Source: an uncultured Aquimarina sp. | GTDB lineage: Bacteria; Bacteroidota; Bacteroidia; Flavobacteriales; Flavobacteriaceae | Reading direction: 5' to 3' | Assembly: GCA_947498775.1 (NCBI GenBank) | Contig: CANMLL010000008.1 | Coordinates: 62,001 to 126,000, forward strand | DNA: 64,000 nt | Shown here: piece after piece, positions 44,687-54,548 of the stretch | Layout of the letters: each line of letters starts with the position of its first letter | How positions within the stretch are numbered: the first letter of the stretch is position 1 | The notes under the pieces: generated by a model | The model's input: the letters and a program-made list of their open reading frames with translations, nothing else | What the model was told of the DNA's origin: nothing | Databases searched by the model: none | Program-made: the position numbers and the translations under genes

Positions 44687-45205
44687 ATGCCAAAAGAGCT
44701 CCAGGAGAATGTCTGTAAAGAGCAGGTTTTTTCTAAGATCTATAATAAATACTCCAGAGATTTATATAACTATCTGTATTATAAATATGGAGAATCCTTA
44801 GGTCCTAATGATAAAATGCAGGATGCATTTATCAAATTATTGAATAATTGTAAAAAAATTGCTCCGTCTAAGGCCAAAAGTTTTTTGTTTAGTGTTGCAA
44901 AAAATATGATGCTCAACGAGATTAAGCACCAAAAAGTAGTACTTCGGTATAAAGAGATTAAACCTAAAGAATATACTAATGAGTCTCCCGAGTTTGTTTT
45001 AGAACAAAAACAATTTTTACAACGCTATCAGAATGCGTTAAGTAGATTAACAGAAGATCAACGGGTTGCATTTTTACTAAACAAAGTTGAAGGTAAAAAA
45101 CATGCAGAAATAGCACAAATGCTAGGTGTTACAAGAAAAGCAGTAGAAAATAGAATTTATACAGCATATAAAAAATTGAAAGAAGAAATAGAAGATTTTA
45201 AATAA
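44687..45205 (+). CDS. ECF sigma factor of a FecI-like locus
   Basis: A 172-residue ECF sigma factor: region 2 with YNKYSRDLYNYLYYKYGE, NDKMQDAFIKLLNN and SFLFSVAKNMMLNEIK; region 4 with LTEDQRVAFLLNKVEGKKHAEIAQMLGV. The open frame starts at 44648, but the ATG at 44687 (MPKELQENV) is the likely start. The FecR-like gene follows after 51 bp and a TonB receptor follows that, a standard cell-surface signalling set. Confidence 0.93.
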   Translation: MPKELQENVCKEQVFSKIYNKYSRDLYNYLYYKYGESLGPNDKMQDAFIKLLNNCKKIAPSKAKSFLFSVAKNMMLNEIKHQKVVLRYKEIKPKEYTNESPEFVLEQKQFLQRYQNALSRLTEDQRVAFLLNKVEGKKHAEIAQMLGVTRKAVENRIYTAYKKLKEEIEDFK

Positions 45206-45256
45206 TTTAAAGGAAAAATGAATACTTAGTTGTTTTATTTATAGATAGCATAATAA

Positions 45257-46171
45257 ATGGATAAAGAATATTTGATAAAAAAATGGTTGATTGATGATTT
45301 GACCGAGAAAGAGTTCAAAGCTTTTCGGAAGTTAGATGACTATGCCATGCACGTCAAAATTCTTGAAGGAGCTCAAAGTTTTAAATCTTCTGAAGTTTCT
45401 GAGATAGCAGATTTTGATACTTTTTATGCTAGGGTTAATAAAGATAAATCTAGTCAGCAAAAACTTACTTGGTACAAACCTTTTTTTAAGCTAGCAGCAT
45501 TAGTAGTTGTATCGATAGGGGTGGGCTCACTTTTTTTCTTTAACAATACCAAAAATATTGAAACCCAGATTAGTCAAAAGGTTTCTATAGCATTACCAGA
45601 TGCCTCTACTGTTAGGGTAAATTCAATGTCAGAATTAACTTTTAACAAAAATAACTGGAAAAAGAAAAGAGAAGTTACCTTAAAGGGAGAAGCTTTTTTT
45701 AACGTTGTTAACGGATCAACATTTGATGTAATCACAGAAAGTGGTAAAGTAAGTGTTTTGGGAACACAGTTTAATGTCAAAAGTCGTAAGGGATATTTTG
45801 AAGTACAGTGTTTTGAAGGGCTGGTAAATGTCGAGTACCAGGGATATGCAAAAAATTTACCAGCTGGCGGCACTTTCAAAGTTATAAATGGATCAGTGAC
45901 CTCTTCTGATGGGATATTTGATAAAGAACCAAATTGGATAAACAATATAAGTAGTTTTAAAAGTGTACCATTCTATCAGGTTGTCAAAGAGTTTGAAAGA
46001 CAATATGCAGTTGTTTTTTCAATGCAAAATATAGACACTTCACGTATATTTACAGGGGGTTTTGTACATACTAATCTAGAAGATGGGTTAAAATCCATAA
46101 CTTTACCTCTAGATCTTAAATATACCATTGATTCAGAGAGCCGCATTACAATATATAAGAGCAAACCATAA
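45257..46171 (+). CDS. FecR-family anti-sigma factor
   Basis: A 304-residue FecR protein. The cytoplasmic N-terminal part (to about 75) is followed by one membrane segment (about 77-96, FKLAALVVVSIGVGSLFFF) and a periplasmic FecR domain (ISQKVSIALPDASTVRVNSMSELTF, GEAFFNVVNG, VLGTQFNVKSRKGYFEVQCFEGLVNV). A short C-terminal DUF4974-like region (FKSVPFYQVVKEFERQY) would meet the receptor's STN domain. It holds or activates the sigma factor on the signal from the receptor. Confidence 0.93.
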   Translation: MDKEYLIKKWLIDDLTEKEFKAFRKLDDYAMHVKILEGAQSFKSSEVSEIADFDTFYARVNKDKSSQQKLTWYKPFFKLAALVVVSIGVGSLFFFNNTKNIETQISQKVSIALPDASTVRVNSMSELTFNKNNWKKKREVTLKGEAFFNVVNGSTFDVITESGKVSVLGTQFNVKSRKGYFEVQCFEGLVNVEYQGYAKNLPAGGTFKVINGSVTSSDGIFDKEPNWINNISSFKSVPFYQVVKEFERQYAVVFSMQNIDTSRIFTGGFVHTNLEDGLKSITLPLDLKYTIDSESRITIYKSKP

Positions 46172-48674
46172 TTGGCAGAAAGCCAGTTTTTTATGGTTAT
46201 TTTTTGTGCTTATTACTTTGCTTTCCCATGGCCAAACTACCAAAGATAGAGTACCGCTAGTAGATATGATTTTGGATATTGAAAATCGTTTTCAATATAA
46301 ATTTACATATGCAGACGATACGATCGAGGATATTTTTGTCCCTCCCTTTGAGAAAGATGTATCCATTGAACAAATGCTTCAGTTTTTAGAGCAAGAAACA
46401 GATCTTATTTTTAGTAGACTTGCCAATAATTTTATTTCGATCAACAAAAAGGATATTTCTTTTTTAATCTGCGGAAATCTAAAAGATAGGGATACCAAAT
46501 TTATTCTTGAAGGCGCTACAATTCAAGCAAAGAATTCTTCGGTAATTAGCGATCAGGAGGGTAATTTTAAAATTCAGGTTTTTAGCAAAAATGAAACTAT
46601 AATTATTGGACATTTGGGATATAAAACTGTATACGAACTTGCTGATTCTTTTCAATCTGATGAATGCCTGATTATTTATATGGATGCTAAAACCGAAACC
46701 CTGGCCGAAGTGCTAGTAAGTAATTATATAACCAAAGGAATAGGCAAAACAACAGATGGGAGCTTTCAAATAGATTATGATAGTTTTAGTATTCTACCGG
46801 GGCTTATAGAGACTGATGTCCTTCAAACAATACAAGCTTTACCAGGAATTCAAAGTGCAGATGAAACCGTTTCTAACTTAAATATTAGAGGTGGCACCCA
46901 TGATCAGAACTTAATCCTTTGGGATGGGATAAAAATGTACCAATCGGGTCACTTTTTTGGTTTAATATCAGCCATTAATCCCTTGATCACCAAAAAAGCA
47001 ACTTTAATAAAAAATGGTACAAATCCTGAATATACTGATGGTGTTTCGGGAACAATTATTATGAATACCGATACAGAAGTAAATGATGATTTTAAGATGA
47101 ATATTGGAACAAATATGATTAACGCAGATGTTTTTTCTGATATTCCGATAGGAAAGAAATCTTCGTTACAGCTAACCGCAAGAAAATCAATTAGAGATCT
47201 TGTGAAAACTCCTACCTACTCTCAGTATTTCGATAGGATTTCACAAGACAGCGAGGTAGAGGATCAAGGAGAGTCAACGTCTGATATAGGTTTCGATTTC
47301 TATGATGTAAACTTACGCCTTAACTATAATATTTCAAACAAAGACAAACTTAGAGTCAATTTTCTAGGCATTAGTAATGAATTAGTTTTTACCGAAAATG
47401 CCTTAGTAAATGGTATTCTTCAATCCAGACAAAGCAGCTTGATGCAAAATAGCATTGCCGGCGGGATTTGGTATCAAAGAAACTGGAGTAACAAATTAAG
47501 ATCGGTCATTCAAATTTATGAAACAGACTATCGATTAAAGTCTATCAATGCTAATATTCAGGAAGAACAACGATTTTTACAAGAAAATAAAGTTTCAGAA
47601 ACGGGGATTAAAGTAAAAGGATACTTCGATCTTAATAAAGGTGTTACGTTACTCAATGGGTATCAACTCATAGAAACCGGGGTTTCTAATCTTAATGATG
47701 TAGATATACCTGTCTTTAGAGAAAAGCGTGATCGGGTAATTCGTACTCATAGTTTATTTTCTCAACTATATTATAAGCCTAAAAAATCAACATCGATAAA
47801 TGTAGGGGTACGTTATAATTATAATGAGAAGTTTGATTCTCATATCATAGAACCCAGGGTTACCTATAATCAGCAATTCCTAAAACATTTTAATTTAGAA
47901 GTACTGGCAGAATTTAAACATCAGAATACTTCTCAGATTATAAATTTTCAGAATGATTTCTTGGGGATAGAGAAACGTAGATGGATTTTGGCAAATGATG
48001 AAGATATTCCTGTTGTAAAAAGTAAACAGGCTTCTATAGGCTTACGGTATAATAGATTTGGTTGGCTAATAAATGCCGAAGGATATCTAAAAAAAGTAAA
48101 AGACATAACAGCAATAAGCCAAGGCTTTCAAAATCAATATGAGTTTATACAAGCAACTGGTGATTATTCGGTAAAAGGGATAGATTTTTTATTGAATAAA
48201 AGATTTAGTGACCTAAGTGCATGGATGAGTTACTCGCTCGTAGATAACCAATACTTGATTGATTCTTTTGACGAACGAGAGTTTCCCAATAATATTGATA
48301 TTAGACACTCTATAACATTAGGCTCGTCCTGCTCTTTTAATGATTTAAAAATTTCTGCAGGAGTAAACTGGAACTCGGGATTGCCCACTACAAGGCCGAA
48401 TTTTGATACTCCCATCATCGACAACCAAATCAATTATCAAGGAGCCAATGGCAGTAGGCTAGACGAGTATTTCAGATTAGATGTATCTGCTACCTATGAT
48501 TTTGAAATCAGTAAAGGTGTTAAAGCCCATACCGGTGTATCTATTTGGAACCTTACAAATAATGAGAATATTATTAATAATTATTACAGAATCAATCAGG
48601 AAGACTTACCTCAGGAAGAAGTAGAGCTTTCTTTAGGGATAACACCCAATGCTACTTTTAGGGTTTCTTTTTAA
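46128..48674 (+). CDS. TonB-dependent receptor with N-terminal STN signalling domain
   Basis: An 848-residue outer-membrane receptor. A signal peptide (WLFFVLITLLSHGQ) is followed by an STN/secretin-like domain (about 45-110) that contacts FecR, a carboxypeptidase-D-like domain (about 113-190), a plug (about 215-330, TDVLQTIQALPGIQS, NIRGG) and a 22-strand barrel ending in TFRVSF. The start is uncertain: the frame opens with TTG at 46128, overlapping fecR by 44 bp, and no ATG precedes the signal peptide. No SusD gene follows, so a siderophore, metal complex or similar cargo is likelier than glycan. Confidence 0.9.
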   Translation: MIQRAALQYIRANHNWQKASFLWLFFVLITLLSHGQTTKDRVPLVDMILDIENRFQYKFTYADDTIEDIFVPPFEKDVSIEQMLQFLEQETDLIFSRLANNFISINKKDISFLICGNLKDRDTKFILEGATIQAKNSSVISDQEGNFKIQVFSKNETIIIGHLGYKTVYELADSFQSDECLIIYMDAKTETLAEVLVSNYITKGIGKTTDGSFQIDYDSFSILPGLIETDVLQTIQALPGIQSADETVSNLNIRGGTHDQNLILWDGIKMYQSGHFFGLISAINPLITKKATLIKNGTNPEYTDGVSGTIIMNTDTEVNDDFKMNIGTNMINADVFSDIPIGKKSSLQLTARKSIRDLVKTPTYSQYFDRISQDSEVEDQGESTSDIGFDFYDVNLRLNYNISNKDKLRVNFLGISNELVFTENALVNGILQSRQSSLMQNSIAGGIWYQRNWSNKLRSVIQIYETDYRLKSINANIQEEQRFLQENKVSETGIKVKGYFDLNKGVTLLNGYQLIETGVSNLNDVDIPVFREKRDRVIRTHSLFSQLYYKPKKSTSINVGVRYNYNEKFDSHIIEPRVTYNQQFLKHFNLEVLAEFKHQNTSQIINFQNDFLGIEKRRWILANDEDIPVVKSKQASIGLRYNRFGWLINAEGYLKKVKDITAISQGFQNQYEFIQATGDYSVKGIDFLLNKRFSDLSAWMSYSLVDNQYLIDSFDEREFPNNIDIRHSITLGSSCSFNDLKISAGVNWNSGLPTTRPNFDTPIIDNQINYQGANGSRLDEYFRLDVSATYDFEISKGVKAHTGVSIWNLTNNENIINNYYRINQEDLPQEEVELSLGITPNATFRVSF

Positions 48675-48684
48675 TAGAATCGCT

Positions 48685-49776
48685 TTAGTTTATTAGGGCA
48701 TTAATTTTTTCCCACAATTCATTGTCAAAACTTGAAGGTCCTAACAAAGCTTCTCCGGTATCATCTCCCATTCTAACAATTACAAGATTTTGACTAGGAA
48801 TTATGTAAAGTTTCTGATCGTTTTTTCCTAATCCTGCAATAAGTTCATCGGGAGCATTGGGGATTAATTCTCCAGGAATTTCTACTTCCAAAGTCGGTGC
48901 CCTAAAACTTTCTTTACCGTTTAACCACCATAAATATCCATAGGATTTATTGAGGTTTTGAGAAGTAGTAGTCATGTCTGTAAAATATTCCTGGTCAGAA
49001 AGTATTGTTGTCGAGTCCCAGGTCCCTTTATTTAGATTCAAAAGCCCAAAACGCGCCATACTTCTGGCAGTACTATAAAATATATTTGCATATCCAAAAC
49101 TGATCCAAGTCCCATCCATGCCTATTTTGTTCTTTAATCTAGTATCAAAAAAGGTGCTGTATGCTTGGTTTGTAGCGCCTGCAACTATTTCTGTAAGCAG
49201 TGTATAGGGTGCATTGTGATAATACCAAAAATCTCCGGGCACATTTAAAAATGTCATGCAATTGGCATCCGTACAATTTTGATTAGAAACATTATAATCC
49301 AGTCCGGTGGTCATAGTCAAGTGATTTTTTACAGTAATGCTATTCTCTTGCGCTACAGAAACATTGGCCCATCCTGTTCCTAAATAAGTAGCCGAAGGTT
49401 CATTGATATCTAGTAAGCCCTCTTGTTGCGCTAATCCAACAGTAAAAGCGGTTAATGTCTTTGCCGAAGAATACCAGGGATTATTATCCGAGGCCATGGC
49501 ACCATTAAAATATTGCTCAATCACAATTTTTCCATTCTTCAGAATAATAAAGGCTTTGGTTCCTTTAGACTCCAATAAACTGTAAAGTGGTTGTTCTTGA
49601 TCTGTATTCCATCCCAGATCTTCAGGGGCTAACGTTTCCCATGTATCAGAATTTAACGGCGGAAAATATAATTCTGAGGAATCAATGGGCATTTGCTCTT
49701 CCATTTCTGATGTGTCATCAGAACAAGAAAAATAGCATAGTATAATTGAAAGAAATAAGATCATATTCTTGTTCAT
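48685..49776 (-). CDS. serine hydrolase lipoprotein (beta-lactamase/PBP4b-like family)
   Basis: A 363-residue lipoprotein (lipobox ending at Cys18) with a serine beta-lactamase-like fold. The SxxK motif is in WYSSAKTL, the YxN motif is YHN, and the C-terminal IAGLGKNDQKLYIIP holds the third motif region. Such enzymes are mostly esterases or peptidases of unknown substrate. Convergent with the receptor gene, 10 bp apart. Confidence 0.92.
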   Translation of the reverse strand: MNKNMILFLSIILCYFSCSDDTSEMEEQMPIDSSELYFPPLNSDTWETLAPEDLGWNTDQEQPLYSLLESKGTKAFIILKNGKIVIEQYFNGAMASDNNPWYSSAKTLTAFTVGLAQQEGLLDINEPSATYLGTGWANVSVAQENSITVKNHLTMTTGLDYNVSNQNCTDANCMTFLNVPGDFWYYHNAPYTLLTEIVAGATNQAYSTFFDTRLKNKIGMDGTWISFGYANIFYSTARSMARFGLLNLNKGTWDSTTILSDQEYFTDMTTTSQNLNKSYGYLWWLNGKESFRAPTLEVEIPGELIPNAPDELIAGLGKNDQKLYIIPSQNLVIVRMGDDTGEALLGPSSFDNELWEKINALIN

Positions 49777-49888
49777 AGATTAAGGTTTTGTAGATTTAGA
49801 CTTCTCAATATACAAAAGGTTTAATGAAGTAAAATTGTTTAGTATGTAGAGTTCTTGAATTTATACACAAAACTTTGGTGAATCATTG

Positions 49889-49896
49889 TATCTTTG
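49889..49896 (+). promoter_or_regulatory. -7 promoter element of rimO
   Basis: TATCTTTG, an exact TAnnTTTG match, 20 bp before the rimO ATG. No -33 element is clear at the standard spacing. Confidence 0.5.
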
Positions 49897-49916
49897 CACA
49901 CCTTTATTGAAAAGAT

Positions 49917-51218
49917 ATGAGAACAAAGACGTTAAAAAAGAATAAAATCAATGTGGTGACACTTGGCTGCAGCAAAAATGTGTACGATAGTGAGGTGTTG
50001 ATGGGACAATTGAGAGCCAATAATAAAGAGGTTGTTCATGAAGAAGAAGGAAACATTGTAGTGATCAATACCTGTGGTTTTATTGCCAACGCAAAGGAAG
50101 AGTCTGTAAACACCATTCTTGAATATGTTCAGAAAAAGGAAGAAGGTGCCGTGGATAAAGTCTTTGTTACGGGATGTTTGTCAGAACGATACAAACCCGA
50201 TCTCGAAGAAGAAATTCCCGATGTTGATCAATATTTTGGTACTACTGAGCTTCCGGGATTATTAAAGGCACTAGGGGCAGATTATAAACACGAATTAATA
50301 GGTGAACGTCTTACCACCACTCCAAAAAACTATGCATATCTTAAAATCGCAGAAGGGTGCGATCGTCCTTGTTCTTTTTGTGCAATCCCACTGATGCGTG
50401 GTAAACATAAATCGACACCGATCGAAGAATTGGTGGTCGAGGCAGAGAAGTTGGCTGCCGATGGTGTTAAAGAATTAGTTTTAATAGCGCAAGATCTTAC
50501 ATATTACGGGTTAGATCTTTATAAAGAAAGAAAACTGGCAGATTTGCTTAGGGCTTTGGTAAAAGTTGATGGTATCGAATGGATACGATTGCATTATGCA
50601 TTCCCTACAGGGTTTCCTATGGATGTGCTGGAGGTTATGAAACAGGAACCAAAGATTTGTAATTATATCGATATTCCGTTGCAACATATATCGGATACTA
50701 TATTGAAATCGATGCGCCGTGGTACTACGAAGGCAAAAACAACCAAACTTTTAGAAGAATTTAGAGTTGCGGTTCCAGAAATGGCAATTCGAACTACGTT
50801 GATCGTAGGATATCCAGGCGAAACACAAGAAGATTTTGAAACCCTTAGAGATTGGGTAAAAGAAATGCGTTTTGAACGTTTGGGTTGCTTTACATATTCT
50901 CATGAAGAAAACACACATGCTTTTAATTTGGAAGATGATGTTCCCGAAGAAATAAAAATGCAGCGAGCTAACGAAATTATGGAAATCCAATCTCAGATTT
51001 CTTGGGAATTGAATCAGCAAAAGATAGGGCAGGAGTTTAAAGTAGTGATTGATCGTAAAGAAGGGAATTATTTTGTGGGGCGTACCGAATTTGATTCTCC
51101 AGATGTGGATAATGAAGTGTTAATTGATGCTGCCAAATGCTATCTTAAAACCGGAGAATTTGCCAACGTAAAAATTTATGAAGCCGAAGACTTTGATCTG
51201 TATGCAGAACCTATTTAG
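49917..51218 (+). CDS. rimO: ribosomal protein S12 methylthiotransferase RimO
   Basis: A 433-residue radical-SAM enzyme that methylthiolates Asp of ribosomal protein S12. Three cysteines of the N-terminal cluster domain are seen (VTLGCSKN, NTCGF, TGCLSE), then the radical-SAM site CDRPCSFC, and a C-terminal TRAM domain (about 370-433, KIGQEFKVVIDRKEGNYFVGRTEFD). VTLGCSKN and FCAIPLMRGKHKS separate it from MiaB. Convergent with the response regulator gene. Confidence 0.96.
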   Translation: MRTKTLKKNKINVVTLGCSKNVYDSEVLMGQLRANNKEVVHEEEGNIVVINTCGFIANAKEESVNTILEYVQKKEEGAVDKVFVTGCLSERYKPDLEEEIPDVDQYFGTTELPGLLKALGADYKHELIGERLTTTPKNYAYLKIAEGCDRPCSFCAIPLMRGKHKSTPIEELVVEAEKLAADGVKELVLIAQDLTYYGLDLYKERKLADLLRALVKVDGIEWIRLHYAFPTGFPMDVLEVMKQEPKICNYIDIPLQHISDTILKSMRRGTTKAKTTKLLEEFRVAVPEMAIRTTLIVGYPGETQEDFETLRDWVKEMRFERLGCFTYSHEENTHAFNLEDDVPEEIKMQRANEIMEIQSQISWELNQQKIGQEFKVVIDRKEGNYFVGRTEFDSPDVDNEVLIDAAKCYLKTGEFANVKIYEAEDFDLYAEPI

Positions 51219-51235
51219 CTAATTCATTTGCCGTT

Positions 51236-51667
51236 TTAACTTAAAATAGGAAAGTAACGATTGATCGTACTTTCTAATTTCTTAACAGTTAATGGTTTTT
51301 TTAAGTACATGTTGATTTCGGGAGTTTGATTAGCAACGCTTTCATCATCAGGATTTATGCTTGTAGTAAGCATAGCGATTACAATTCTTTTCTTTTGTTG
51401 CTCGGGTAGTTTTTTGTATTCATCAATAAAGTCCCAGCCATTCATACCCGGCATGTTAATATCAAGGAATATAATTCCTGGTCTGGGGTATTCTTCAACA
51501 GTATGTTCGTCTATTCCCTGGAGATAACTTAACGCTTCAATTACAGAATTATTAACCTTAACGGTTACATCTAAATCTGCGCGTTTGATTACTTGTTTAT
51601 TTATGAAATTAGTAATCTTATCATCATCCACTAGTATAATACAATCTAAGCCAATGATCTTTTTCAT
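51236..51667 (-). CDS. CheY-like response regulator
   Basis: A 143-residue single-domain receiver. The acidic pocket DDD is near residue 14, the phospho-acceptor is D69 in IIFLDINMPGMNGWDF, the switch Thr is in AMLTTS and the Lys in YLKKP. No output domain. It starts 3 bp after the histidine kinase gene and is almost certainly its partner. Confidence 0.95.
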   Translation of the reverse strand: MKKIIGLDCIILVDDDKITNFINKQVIKRADLDVTVKVNNSVIEALSYLQGIDEHTVEEYPRPGIIFLDINMPGMNGWDFIDEYKKLPEQQKKRIVIAMLTTSINPDDESVANQTPEINMYLKKPLTVKKLESTINRYFPILS

Positions 51668-51670
51668 ATC

Positions 51671-53149
51671 TTATGATTTTATTTTGGTATTAATGGTAAA
51701 GTAAAATGAACTTCCTTCGCCAGGTACAGATGCTACCCAAATATCACCATCATGTAAATCAACAATTTTTTTGCAATGAGACAAACCTATTCCGGTTCCG
51801 GGATATTTATCTTTAGAATTGAGTCTTTGAAAAATGGTAAAAATCTTATCTGCAAATTTCATGTCCAGACCAATTCCATTATCTTCAACCTTAAATTGCC
51901 ATGCTTTAGATTGTTTATATGCAGAAATTTTAATAACAGGAGGTATGTTTTCTTTTCTAAACTTAATAGCATTATTAATCAGGTTTTGAAATAATAATCT
52001 CAGCTCGGTTCGATAACCAAAAAGGGTAGGTAATGTTTCAATTTCTATACTTGCATTGGCTTCAGAAATTAAAGAAACAAGGTCCTCTTTAACAACTTTA
52101 ATAAGTTCGTTGCAATCTATTTGTTCAAGTTTTGATTTTTGCCCCAAACGTGCATAATCCAGTAATGAATTGATTAATTGTTTCATACGTTCTGTAGATT
52201 CATTTAAAAAAGAAAGTGAATCCCTGGCTTCTTCATCTAATTTATCCTTATAATCTTCGGTTAATATTTCGGTTAGACCAGTAATAGATTTAAGAGGTTC
52301 TTGCAGATCATGGGAAGCGATATAGGTAAACTGCTCAAGTTCCTTATTTTTATTTTCAAGCTTTTTGGTGTATTTGGCCGAAATTTCTTCTGCTTTTTTT
52401 CTTTCTGTAATATCAATTATCGAAGCAAGAACCATTTTACCATCAAAAGTATCAATAGGGTTAAGGCCAATTTCTACAGGAAATTTGTTGTCATCTCGAT
52501 CAACAGCATAAAGATCTCTTCCGGCGCCCATAGCTCGAACCTCGGGATTTTTAGAAAACTCTTTTCTATATTTTGGATGATGACCTCGTATTTCTTTGGG
52601 AAGCAACATCTCTATTTTTTGATCGAGCAATTCTTCGCGACGATACCTGAATAATTTCTCAGTTTGTGAATTTACAAGTTTTATAACCCCTTTTTTGTCC
52701 ACCAAAACCATAGCACTAGGTGCAGATTCTACCACCAAACGAAAACGCTCTTCTGCTTTTTTTCTCTCGGTAATATCCATAATAGTTGCCAAAACCAAAG
52801 TTCCGTCTACGGTAACAATAGGGTTAAGGCCAATCTCTACCGGAAATTCAGTTTTATCTTTTTTCAGGGCAAATAATTCACGACCCTCACCCATTCTTCT
52901 GAATTGGGGATTGGTGAAAAATGATTTTACCAAGCCAGGATGGTATTTCTCGAACCTTGCGGGCATTAATATTTCGATTTTCTGACCGATAACTTCGGCT
53001 CTATCGTATTGAAAAAGTTTTTCCGAAAAGGCATTAATATATACTATTTTACCTTCTTGGTTAACAAGAACCAATGCATTAGGAGAAGCATCTACCATAA
53101 CTTGAAAGGTAAGTTCGGTATGCGTAAAGGGGGTGCTGGATACACTCAT
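51671..53149 (-). CDS. PAS-PAS sensor histidine kinase
   Basis: A 492-residue soluble kinase. Two PAS domains (about 10-125 and 135-250) are close copies: both have KIEILMP/KIEMLLP, a GREL/GRDL block, FPVEIGLNPI and ITERKKAEE. A helical linker leads to HisKA with the phosphorylated His in ASHDLQEPL (about 281), and the ATPase domain has NLINNAIKF, VEDNGIGLD and GTGIGLSHCKKI. No membrane segment, so it senses a cytoplasmic cue or redox state. Confidence 0.95.
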   Translation of the reverse strand: MSVSSTPFTHTELTFQVMVDASPNALVLVNQEGKIVYINAFSEKLFQYDRAEVIGQKIEILMPARFEKYHPGLVKSFFTNPQFRRMGEGRELFALKKDKTEFPVEIGLNPIVTVDGTLVLATIMDITERKKAEERFRLVVESAPSAMVLVDKKGVIKLVNSQTEKLFRYRREELLDQKIEMLLPKEIRGHHPKYRKEFSKNPEVRAMGAGRDLYAVDRDDNKFPVEIGLNPIDTFDGKMVLASIIDITERKKAEEISAKYTKKLENKNKELEQFTYIASHDLQEPLKSITGLTEILTEDYKDKLDEEARDSLSFLNESTERMKQLINSLLDYARLGQKSKLEQIDCNELIKVVKEDLVSLISEANASIEIETLPTLFGYRTELRLLFQNLINNAIKFRKENIPPVIKISAYKQSKAWQFKVEDNGIGLDMKFADKIFTIFQRLNSKDKYPGTGIGLSHCKKIVDLHDGDIWVASVPGEGSSFYFTINTKIKS

Positions 53150-53286
53150 GAAAAAAATAGTTTTAATTTTAATTAATAAACTAACTAAAAACTATTTTGA
53201 CGATGGTTACATGAGTAATTATATATCCAAGATAATAAAATTTTAAAAAATTTGGAGATGTTTTTCTGTAAACAATATTTATTTTT

Positions 53287-53802
53287 TTAAGACCTTGACC
53301 TTTCTTTTTTTCTGTATTTTCCATCAAAAACTGCTGTCCAGGTCTTTCCCTGGTCTTTGCTTTGATACCAGGTTTGCCTTACGGTGCCATCTTCATTTTT
53401 TTGCCATTTTATTTTGTTAGACAAAGTTTCTTCTTTAGTAATAACCTCATTTTGTAATATCATTTTACCATTTTCCAGGTTTCCTTTAATATGCAAGGTT
53501 AATCCACCATTATCAACCCAAAATTGTTCCCATTGATCTGTTTTGGGGTTGTATTTGTTTAAACTCGTACCATGATATTTGGAGGTGGTAGAGTGATACG
53601 ACTCTTTGATTGCTTTTCCATCTATTATGCGTTCAATTTTACTTTTGCCAACAATAGAGTCTGTGCCATTTTTGTAGACATCCCATTCTCCAATCCAAAA
53701 ATCGAATTCTTTATACTTATGATCTAATTTGTCTTGTGCTGTAGCATGCGATATTCTCGCTACAAAGAGTAGTAGTGCTATTGTAAAAACTTTGTGTATC
53801 AT
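53287..53802 (-). CDS. exported DUF1579-like protein
   Basis: A 171-residue protein with a signal peptide (about 1-22, ending ATAQ). The body has YKEFDFWIGEWDVY, IERIIDGKAIKESYHS and YNPKTDQWEQFWVDN, typical of the lipocalin-like DUF1579 group. Function unknown. It lies upstream of the kinase gene on the same strand, separated by 137 bp. Confidence 0.8.
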   Translation of the reverse strand: MIHKVFTIALLLFVARISHATAQDKLDHKYKEFDFWIGEWDVYKNGTDSIVGKSKIERIIDGKAIKESYHSTTSKYHGTSLNKYNPKTDQWEQFWVDNGGLTLHIKGNLENGKMILQNEVITKEETLSNKIKWQKNEDGTVRQTWYQSKDQGKTWTAVFDGKYRKKERSRS

Positions 53803-53852
53803 GATGTGTTAATGTTGCCCTTGTTTAAAGATAGATTAATATTTTTGAATAA

Positions 53853-53881
53853 AAAAGAGGCCCGTTTTCGAACCTCTTTTC
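53853..53881. terminator. bidirectional terminator
   Basis: aaaaagagg and cctctttt form a stem around a GC-rich loop, with A and T runs at the two ends. It follows the nitroreductase gene on the minus strand. Confidence 0.7.
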
Positions 53882-53902
53882 AAAAATGGCGCATGCCAAT
53901 AA

Positions 53903-54535
53903 TTATTTTATGGTTTCAAACAATTCTGTAACAGGTTTACGCACCTTTTTGCTATCCTTGGTTGCATCTTCTTTAGATCGATATCCTATGGTCGCGATTA
54001 CGGCAGCAGATAATCCTTTTTTAGATAGTCCCAGGATTTCTTCGTATTGATCTGATTCAAAACCTTCCATAGGGCAGGTATCTATTTTTAATTCAGCAGA
54101 GGCTGCCAGTAGATTTCCCAGACCGATATACGTTTGTTTTGCAGTCCATGCTTTTACGGCGTCCTCGGGTAACGCACCAATTTTGGATTTCATGAAGTCT
54201 CCGTATCCTTTTAAATCTTCAAAATTGAGGCCTTGGGTAGTTGCTTTTAGTTTTAAGTAACCGTCAATGACTTCTGGATTTACTTTGGTATAATTACAAA
54301 ACACTACCAAATGCGAAGCATCAGTTATTTGCGATTGACCCCAAGAGGCTGGTTGCAGTTTCTTGCGTAATTCCAGATCTTCAATAATTAGAACTTTGTA
54401 GGCTTGTAAACCATATGAAGAAGCAGATAGTGAGACTGCTTCTTTGATTTTTTCAAGATCAGCTTCAGAAACTTTTCTGCTGGGATCAAATTTTTTGGTG
54501 GCGTAACGCCATTTTAAGTTTTCAATTAGATTCAT
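53903..54535 (-). CDS. NAD(P)H-dependent nitroreductase family oxidoreductase
   Basis: A 210-residue FMN-dependent nitroreductase (NfsB type). KWRYATKKFDPSRKVSEADL at the N-terminus, SSYGLQAYKVLII, and CPMEGFESDQYEEILGL with AAVIATIGYRSKED at the end are family marks. It reduces nitro groups or quinones with NAD(P)H. It lies 13 bp after the pirin gene; the two often form one oxidative-stress operon. Confidence 0.95.
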   Translation of the reverse strand: MNLIENLKWRYATKKFDPSRKVSEADLEKIKEAVSLSASSYGLQAYKVLIIEDLELRKKLQPASWGQSQITDASHLVVFCNYTKVNPEVIDGYLKLKATTQGLNFEDLKGYGDFMKSKIGALPEDAVKAWTAKQTYIGLGNLLAASAELKIDTCPMEGFESDQYEEILGLSKKGLSAAVIATIGYRSKEDATKDSKKVRKPVTELFETIK

Positions 54536-54548
54536 TGCAATACATTTT

